From the NCBI GenBank assembly GCA_025559845.1, contig CP048469.1:1860001-1924000 (forward strand): a stretch of DNA of 64,000 nucleotides. The letters are read 5' to 3'. The position numbers were made by a program, and so were the translations under genes. The notes under the pieces were generated by a model. The model had not been told where the DNA came from. It searched no databases and worked only from the letters and a program-made list of their open reading frames with translations. Source of the DNA: Agrobacterium tumefaciens. GTDB taxonomy: Bacteria > Pseudomonadota > Alphaproteobacteria > Rhizobiales > Rhizobiaceae. Positions 58,902 to 64,000 of this stretch are shown here, one piece after another (the stretch's first letter is position 1; each line of letters opens with the position of its first letter).

Positions 58902-59825
58902 ATGACCCGTCCAATTTCCCCACGTCTCCCCATCGTCTATTCACAGGAAGTCGCGGCCGCCAAGCAGCGCGGAGCGCCGATCGTGGCTCTCGAATCCACC
59001 ATCATCACTCACGGCATGCCCTATCCGGGCAATATCGAGATGGCCGAAAGCGTCGAACAGATCATCCGTGACCAGGGTGCTGTGCCGGCAACCATCGCCG
59101 TCATTCATGGCGTACTGCATATCGGCCTCGAGAAGGACCAGCTCGAAGCACTCGCCAAGACCACCGATGCGATGAAGGTTTCGCGCGCCGATATCGCCTT
59201 CGCGATTGCCGAGCGTCGCACCGGCGCCACCACCGTGGCGGCAACCATGATCGCCGCCGCACGCGCCGGCATCAAGGTCTTCGCAACCGGTGGCATCGGC
59301 GGCGTACACAAGGGTGCGGAAGAAAGCTTCGACGTATCCGCAGACCTGACCGAACTTGCCAAGACCGGCGTGATCGTTGTCTGCGCCGGCGCCAAGGCTA
59401 TCCTCGATGTTCCCAAGACGCTCGAAGTTCTGGAAACGCAGGGCGTTCCGGTCGTGACCTTCGGCTCGGAAGAGTTCCCGGCATTCTGGTCGCGCTCCTC
59501 CGGTCTCAAAAGCCCGTTGTCGCTCAATAGCCCGGCTGCAATCGCCAATTTCCAGGCAACCCGCGAACAGCTCGGCATCGACGGTGGCATGCTGGTCGCA
59601 AACCCTGTTCCGGAAGAAGACGAAATCCCCAGCGAAGAGATGGCCATCTACATCAACCGCGCCATTTCCAACGCCGAACGCGAAGAAATCACCGGCAAGG
59701 AGGTCACGCCATTCCTGCTGGGCGATATCTTCAAGATCACGGAAGGCCGCAGCCTGGTGACCAACATCGCGCTTGTGAAGAACAATGCACGCCTCGCAGC
59801 AGAGATCGCGGTCGCGCTCGACTGA
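58902..59825 (+). CDS. psuG: Pseudouridine-5'-phosphate glycosidase
   Basis: A 307-residue PsuG, which cleaves the C-C glycosidic bond of pseudouridine 5'-phosphate into uracil and ribose 5-phosphate. Diagnostic blocks are VALESTIITHGMPYPGN, TVAATMIAAARAGIKVFATGGIGGVH and VVTFGSEEFPAFW. It forms a two-gene operon with the upstream PfkB kinase, giving a complete salvage or breakdown route for pseudouridine from RNA turnover. The ATG follows GGAACAGATAAG. Confidence 0.97.
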   Translation: MTRPISPRLPIVYSQEVAAAKQRGAPIVALESTIITHGMPYPGNIEMAESVEQIIRDQGAVPATIAVIHGVLHIGLEKDQLEALAKTTDAMKVSRADIAFAIAERRTGATTVAATMIAAARAGIKVFATGGIGGVHKGAEESFDVSADLTELAKTGVIVVCAGAKAILDVPKTLEVLETQGVPVVTFGSEEFPAFWSRSSGLKSPLSLNSPAAIANFQATREQLGIDGGMLVANPVPEEDEIPSEEMAIYINRAISNAEREEITGKEVTPFLLGDIFKITEGRSLVTNIALVKNNARLAAEIAVALD

Positions 59826-59846
59826 GGCAGAAAGGCGTATTCAAGC

Positions 59847-59883
59847 AAAAGGCCCGGAACCTTGTGGTTCCGGGCCTTTTTCG
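59847..59883. terminator. Bidirectional terminator (psuG / OmpA-family gene)
   Basis: A 15-bp perfect stem AAAAGGCCCGGAACC/GGTTCCGGGCCTTTT with a TTGT loop and T-run. Confidence 0.92.
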
Positions 59884-59897
59884 TTGTGGCGGACCGC

Positions 59898-62084
59898 TTA
59901 GTTCTGCGCAACCGGGCGCACAAGCGGCGTAACGCGACGGATGGTGACACGACGGTTCTGCTGTTCCGCAGTCAGCGTCTGAACCTTGAGGTAACGCTCG
60001 CCATAGCCCTGGGTCGCAAGGTTTTCCGGCGGGATGCCGTAGACATCCGTCAGGACATTGGCGACGGAGGCCGCACGTTCATCAGAAAGCACGAGGTTGC
60101 TTTCATCCGAACCAATCGCATCCGTATGTCCTTCGATCAGGAAGGTTTCCGCCGGGTTCTTGTCCAGCGCCTTGTTGATCGCATCGGCCACCTTGCGCAG
60201 CGAGCGGGCCTGCGCCATCGGAATTTCCGCACTGCCCGTGGCAAAGGTGATGGTATCGAGGTCGATACGACGCACCTTGTCACGAATACGGGCCGAATAC
60301 CGTACCTCATCGAGGGAGTAGACGCGTTCGACCGGCTCGACCGGCGGCTGTTCCAGGAAGCGGTAGTAATCGCGATCCGGATCGCTGGAGGTATCGATGA
60401 TGTAATCGCGAACAGGGATGCGCAGACGCATCGGCGGCAGGTCAAGGCCCGGATCGCGATAGACGTAATCCTGATCCGGATCATCCATCAGCTCAGGCGC
60501 ATAGAACAGCACATATTCCCGGCCGCGATCATCGATGCGCGAACGCTGGATGACATCGCCATAACGGTTGCGGATCGTCACGACCTGGGTGCCATCCCGG
60601 CGTTCGACGGTTTCGCGGACCCGGCCTGCAGGCAGGCGCTCGTAATAGGGTTCGCCACCATCGCGGATGAAGCGCTGGTTATCGTCACCACGAACCACGA
60701 CGCGATCACCGAATTGCAGGATGATCGGCGCATCGCGGTCTCTGTCGCGACGACCGCCTTCGCGTGGCTGCCATTCGCGCACGCCATCCGGCCGCTCATA
60801 TTGCGGGCGCTGATCGATGCGCTCGCCCTGCTGCGAGGTGATCGCCTCCATCTTCACAGGCGGTGGCGGCGGGTTGCCATCCGGTCTTGCGGCGCGCTGG
60901 GCTTCGGCATCCGATGTCGGAACCTTGTAATCCCCGCCCTGCTCGCGTTCGCGGCGCCGCTCTTCGCGGGCCTGACGGTTGCCGGAGCGTTCGACCTCCT
61001 TGTCGCTGTCGAGAACGGCAGCACCCTTGTCAACAGGCAGAATAACCGTATCCGCAGTCTTGGATGGGTCCTGAGCAATCGCCTTGGCCTTGTCCAGCTG
61101 TTCCTTGCTCATTGGCGGCGCCTCGGTCTGAGGGGTCGCGACCTGATCGGGAACGGCTTCACCAGCCGGGGCCTGTCCTGTGGTTGAACCATCCTGCGGC
61201 GGCGGGTTCGGTGCATCCGGCAGAGGGGCCGGGCGAGCATTGCCCTGACCTTCCGTTGGCTGCTGCTCGGACGGCTGCTGGCCAGGTGCGGGGTTTGGCT
61301 GTGCTTCCGGCGGACGCGGACGTGCCGGCGTCGGAGCCTCGGTCGGAACCGGTGCATCCTTGGCGGCGGGTTCTGGAGCGGCCGGCTTTTCGGCTGGCTG
61401 CGCCTTCTGCTCAGGCGCCTGTTCCTCTACCGGCTGTTTGCGGCGATCCGGCTTCTGTCGTGGCTCAGCGTTTTCGGGCGCCTGTGCAGCCGGCTGTTCG
61501 GCCTGGGGTTCCTGGGCGCGCTCCTGTCTGCGCGGCCGCTGCTGCTCACCCTCGCCTTCCGGCTGCTGGGCACGTTCAGGACGGCGTGGGCGCTCCTGTT
61601 GCTGCTCGGCAGGGGCTGCCTCCTGCGCCGGTTCACGGCGCGGGCGGTCCGGGCGCTGCTCGCCCTCACCTTCCTGCTGCTGCGCGCGCTCGGGACGACG
61701 CGGACGTTCCTGCTGCTGCTCCGGGGCCGCCTGCTGGTCTGGGGCTGGTGCTTCCGGCTGCGCCTCACGCTGTCTTGGACGCTGCTCTGCCTGCGGTTCC
61801 GGCTGGCGCTGCGGCTCGGGCGCGGGTTCCGCCTGACGCTGCTCCTGCGGCTGAGCTTCTTCGGCCTGCTGGCGCTTCTTGCGCGGAATTTCTTCCGGAT
61901 TGGGTTCCTCGGCAGGCGCCTGCGCCTCAGCCTGCGCCAGGATCAATGGGCGGGTATCCGCCGCTACGGTTGAACGGATGCCTGCCGGAGACCCGGAAAA
62001 ACCGGCCAATGCCGGTTCCACAGCGACCACCAGCGACATCAGGGGAAAGACCACCCCTGTCAGCAGTTTGTTCTTGTTCAGCAT
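59898..62084 (-). CDS. OmpA-family protein with long Pro/Glu/Gln/Arg-rich region
   Basis: A 728-residue protein. A signal peptide (about 1-27, ending EPALA-G) is followed by some 330 residues of low-complexity sequence rich in Pro, Glu, Gln, Ala and Arg, with QQERPRRPERAQ occurring twice. A middle region (about 385-590; repeated RxGD- and ERRDG-like strands) comes next. The C-terminal OmpA domain (about 610-728) has LIEGHTDAIGSDESNLVLSD, cut by the peptidoglycan-binding Asp/Arg, and RAASVANVL. It probably tethers the outer membrane to peptidoglycan, with the Pro-rich part spanning the periplasm. ATG at 62084 has GAGGA 7 nt upstream. Confidence 0.88.
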   Translation of the reverse strand: MLNKNKLLTGVVFPLMSLVVAVEPALAGFSGSPAGIRSTVAADTRPLILAQAEAQAPAEEPNPEEIPRKKRQQAEEAQPQEQRQAEPAPEPQRQPEPQAEQRPRQREAQPEAPAPDQQAAPEQQQERPRRPERAQQQEGEGEQRPDRPRREPAQEAAPAEQQQERPRRPERAQQPEGEGEQQRPRRQERAQEPQAEQPAAQAPENAEPRQKPDRRKQPVEEQAPEQKAQPAEKPAAPEPAAKDAPVPTEAPTPARPRPPEAQPNPAPGQQPSEQQPTEGQGNARPAPLPDAPNPPPQDGSTTGQAPAGEAVPDQVATPQTEAPPMSKEQLDKAKAIAQDPSKTADTVILPVDKGAAVLDSDKEVERSGNRQAREERRREREQGGDYKVPTSDAEAQRAARPDGNPPPPPVKMEAITSQQGERIDQRPQYERPDGVREWQPREGGRRDRDRDAPIILQFGDRVVVRGDDNQRFIRDGGEPYYERLPAGRVRETVERRDGTQVVTIRNRYGDVIQRSRIDDRGREYVLFYAPELMDDPDQDYVYRDPGLDLPPMRLRIPVRDYIIDTSSDPDRDYYRFLEQPPVEPVERVYSLDEVRYSARIRDKVRRIDLDTITFATGSAEIPMAQARSLRKVADAINKALDKNPAETFLIEGHTDAIGSDESNLVLSDERAASVANVLTDVYGIPPENLATQGYGERYLKVQTLTAEQQNRRVTIRRVTPLVRPVAQN

Positions 62085-62433
62085 CGGTGCTTCCTCATCT
62101 GCCTTCATTTTTCAGCGTCAACGCTACCGAGACGCTTTGTATTTCTTTGCCGTGCAGGCGCTGAACAACGCCATGCACGCACTTCGGTTCCCATGATGAG
62201 CAAAGCCTTCTGTACTGGAAATGAACAGAACAAGGCCTTTTCGTGGAAGCACTGCGGCAGAAATGGAGGCAGAATTATTGCGGTTGCATTTTTTGACCAA
62301 CAGGAAGAATAATTGCCGGCGCATTTGAGGTCGAAGACGCGATATTCCGTTCCGCCGACCTCACGCGCAAAAGGCGTCTGCAACTGAAGATAAAAAACAG
62401 CCCGCAGATGAACGACCAAAAGAGAGGATCTAA
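62085..62433. other. Intergenic control region, OmpA-family gene / amino-acid binding protein gene
   Basis: No gene is seen. The two flanking genes are divergent, so this stretch should hold both promoters. I see no clear operator or RNA element in it. Confidence 0.5.
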
Positions 62434-63207
62434 ATGCCTATTTCCACCCGTCTGCTCGCAGCCGTATCGATCGCCGCCATTTCGCTGTTTTCCAGCGCTG
62501 CCATGGCGCAGGACAAGCTCGTCATCGGCACCGAAGGTGCATACCCGCCCTTCAACAATCTTGAAGCCGACGGCACCCTGACCGGCTTCGACATCGACAT
62601 CGCCAAGGCGCTGTGCGAAGAAATGAAGACCGAATGCACCTTCGTGACCAACGACTGGGACGGTATCATTCCCGCCTTGCAGGCCAAGAAGTTCGACGCC
62701 ATCATCGCGTCCATGTCGATCACGCCTGAGCGTCTCCAGAAGGTCGACTTCTCGAAGAAATATTACAACACCCCACCGGCAATCGCCGTCCCGAAGGATT
62801 CGCCGATCAAGTCTGTCGAAGACCTGAAGGGCAAGTCGCTCGGCGCGCAGGGCTCCACCACCCACTCGAACTATGCCGAAAAGCATTTTCCGGATTCCGA
62901 CCTGAAAATGTACCCGACCGCAGACGAGTATAAGCTCGACATCTCGAACGGCCGTATCGATGCCGTCATCGACGATATCGTCGTTCTGTCCGAGTGGCTG
63001 AAGTCGGATGCCGGTGCATGCTGCAAGATCATGACGCCGCTGAAGGTTGACCCTGAAATCAACGGCAACGGTGCCGGCATTGCTGTCCGCAAGGGTGAAA
63101 CCGCTCTTGCCGACAAGTTCACGGCTGCTATTGCCGCGATCCGCGCCAACGGCAAATACCAGGAAATCAACAAGAAATACTTCGATTTCGACGTTTACGG
63201 CGAATAA
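62434..63207 (+). CDS. Polar amino-acid ABC transporter, periplasmic binding protein
   Basis: A 257-residue SBP of the HisJ/ArtJ/OccT group. The signal peptide is about 25 residues (ends AMA-QDK). The mature part begins LVIGTEGAYPPFNN and has LTGFDIDIAKALCEEM and DAIIASMSITPERLQKVDF, the family signature. The ligand is probably arginine, ornithine, lysine or histidine; it cannot be fixed by eye. AGAGGA stands 6 nt before the ATG. A strong terminator separates it from the permease gene that follows 113 bp later. Confidence 0.93.
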   Translation: MPISTRLLAAVSIAAISLFSSAAMAQDKLVIGTEGAYPPFNNLEADGTLTGFDIDIAKALCEEMKTECTFVTNDWDGIIPALQAKKFDAIIASMSITPERLQKVDFSKKYYNTPPAIAVPKDSPIKSVEDLKGKSLGAQGSTTHSNYAEKHFPDSDLKMYPTADEYKLDISNGRIDAVIDDIVVLSEWLKSDAGACCKIMTPLKVDPEINGNGAGIAVRKGETALADKFTAAIAAIRANGKYQEINKKYFDFDVYGE

Positions 63208-63232
63208 GCCTTACGCGATCTGTTGAAATCTG

Positions 63233-63265
63233 ATGGCGGAAGGCTTGCCCTTCCGCCATTTTTGT
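63233..63265 (+). terminator. Intra-operon terminator after the binding-protein gene
   Basis: An 11-bp stem ATGGCGGAAGG/CCTTCCGCCAT with a 5-nt loop and TTTTTG. It lies before the permease gene of the same transporter. Confidence 0.85.
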
Positions 63266-63320
63266 TTGAAAACGTGACGATAACAATCACGGCGGCTTAA
63301 GACCGCAGGGGAAAATTGGC

Positions 63321-64000
63321 ATGAGCGGAGCATTTTCCGCCATAGGTGCGTTCTGGACCTATGTCTCGACACTTCTCGACCCATTCTGCGGACCGGTCGG
63401 CATTTTCTCGGTTTTTGGAAACGGCACCCTCGTTGCATGCGGCGATACCGGATGGGGCGATGAAATTGCCTTTGGCGTGAAAGTCACGATCTCGCTGGCG
63501 CTTGCGACACTGCCTGTCGGATTGATCATCGGCTTCCTGATCGCGCTTGCCGCACAATCTGAAGAAAAATCGCTGCGTCTCGCCGCTGGTATCTACACCA
63601 CGATTTTCCGTGGACTGCCGGAACTGCTGACGCTCTTCATTGTCTATTACGGCATCCAGATGCTTCTGCAATCTGTCGCCGGATATGTCGGCATCACCGG
63701 TCCCGTTGAAATCAACGCCTTCCTCGCAGGCATGATCGCGCTTTCCGTGGTCTTTTCATCCTATGCCTCGGAAGTTCTGCTTTCGGCCTTCAAGGCCATT
63801 CCGAAAGGTCAGTATGAGGCTGGCGATGCGCTGGGTCTTTCCCGTGCCCGCACCATGACCCTCGTCATCATTCCACAACTGGTCCGGATCGCCCTGCCCG
63901 GCATGACGAACCTCTGGGTCATTCTGCTCAAGGATACGTCCTACGTCTCGATCATCGGCCTTGCCGATATCGTCCGCCAGACCGGTATTGCCGCCCGCGT
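63321..64000 (+). CDS. Polar amino-acid ABC transporter permease (HisQ/OccQ-like), 5' part
   Basis: The frame opens at ATG 63321 (GGGGA about 9 nt upstream) and is still open at the right edge, giving 226 residues and no stop. The protein begins SGAFSAIGAFWTYVSTLL and has a short periplasmic stretch with two cysteines. The permease domain contains GLPELLTLFIVYYG and the ATPase-contact EAA loop SAFKAIPKGQYEAGDALGLS. With the upstream binding protein it forms an importer for arginine, ornithine or a related amino acid. A second permease and an ATPase are expected outside the window. Confidence 0.93.
   Translation, partial: MSGAFSAIGAFWTYVSTLLDPFCGPVGIFSVFGNGTLVACGDTGWGDEIAFGVKVTISLALATLPVGLIIGFLIALAAQSEEKSLRLAAGIYTTIFRGLPELLTLFIVYYGIQMLLQSVAGYVGITGPVEINAFLAGMIALSVVFSSYASEVLLSAFKAIPKGQYEAGDALGLSRARTMTLVIIPQLVRIALPGMTNLWVILLKDTSYVSIIGLADIVRQTGIAAR

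Noticed and set aside
61360..61836. Plus-strand frame with very many Cys, Gly and Ser residues opposite the OmpA-family gene
   Set aside because: The composition comes from reading Pro/Gln/Glu/Arg codons backwards; there is no start signal, and the sense gene is convincing.
62105..62419. 104-codon minus-strand frame upstream of the OmpA-family gene
   Set aside because: It occupies the divergent promoter region. There is no ribosome-binding site and no similarity that I can see.

Overview
The window is an ordinary, gene-dense piece of an alphaproteobacterial chromosome, most likely from the Agrobacterium/Rhizobium group (Rhizobiaceae). Four things point there: the suf operon order sufS2-B-C-D-S1-X-A, an Irr-type (ICE) and a RirA-type (TGA-N9-TCA) site at its promoter, a perfect CtrA motif (TTAA-N7-TTAA), and the purC-purS-purQ...purL-bolA...grxD order. 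The species cannot be fixed from sequence alone. I see no insertion sequence, prophage, CRISPR array, rRNA or tRNA gene.

Layout. 1-1012: 3' end of a MacB-type ABC permease. 1214-8331 (minus): complete SUF iron-sulfur assembly operon with two different cysteine desulfurases, a SufT/DUF59 protein and an A-type carrier, behind an iron-responsive promoter at 8438-8487. 8542-19640: alpha/beta hydrolase, anmK, tyrS, a large AsmA/YhdP-like envelope protein, bcp, a LytM peptidase, an rhlE-like helicase and a Nudix hydrolase. 19641-20557: AT-rich gap with a candidate minus-strand small RNA. 20558-25007: a periplasmic binding protein, rpe, a small membrane protein, purB and an RBBP9-like hydrolase. 25353-27884: a PAS-GGDEF-EAL protein behind a CtrA box. 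28166-35694: purC, purS, purQ, a lipoprotein, a DUF1127 gene facing a MocR-type regulator, a PagL-like protein, purL and bolA. 35779-42797: a membrane hydrolase, a small basic protein, grxD, a Bcr/CflA exporter, two tandem inositol-monophosphatase paralogues with ttcA, and glutaminase. 42868-48557: rpsD, terC with a highly structured leader, a HerA/DUF87 ATPase, an EamA permease, a LysE-type exporter and a small DUF1127-like gene. 48943-53651: murI, trmJ, a secreted protein, icd and a GST. 53706-59825: alaS, recA and the psuK-psuG pseudouridine degradation pair. 59898-64000: an OmpA-family protein with a long Pro/Glu/Gln/Arg-rich region, then a polar amino-acid ABC importer running off the right edge.

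How the genes fit together. Iron-sulfur and redox metabolism recur: the SUF operon, the A-type carrier, BolA, the CGFS glutaredoxin and the Fe-S tRNA thiolase TtcA. Purine synthesis is spread over purB, purC, purSQ and purL. Nearly every convergent gene pair is separated by a strong bidirectional hairpin terminator.

No wholly new multi-gene system is evident. The observations most worth following are the terC leader with mutually exclusive helices around a sequestered ribosome-binding site, the small RNA candidate near 19.9-20.0 kb, and the dual iron-operator promoter of the suf operon.
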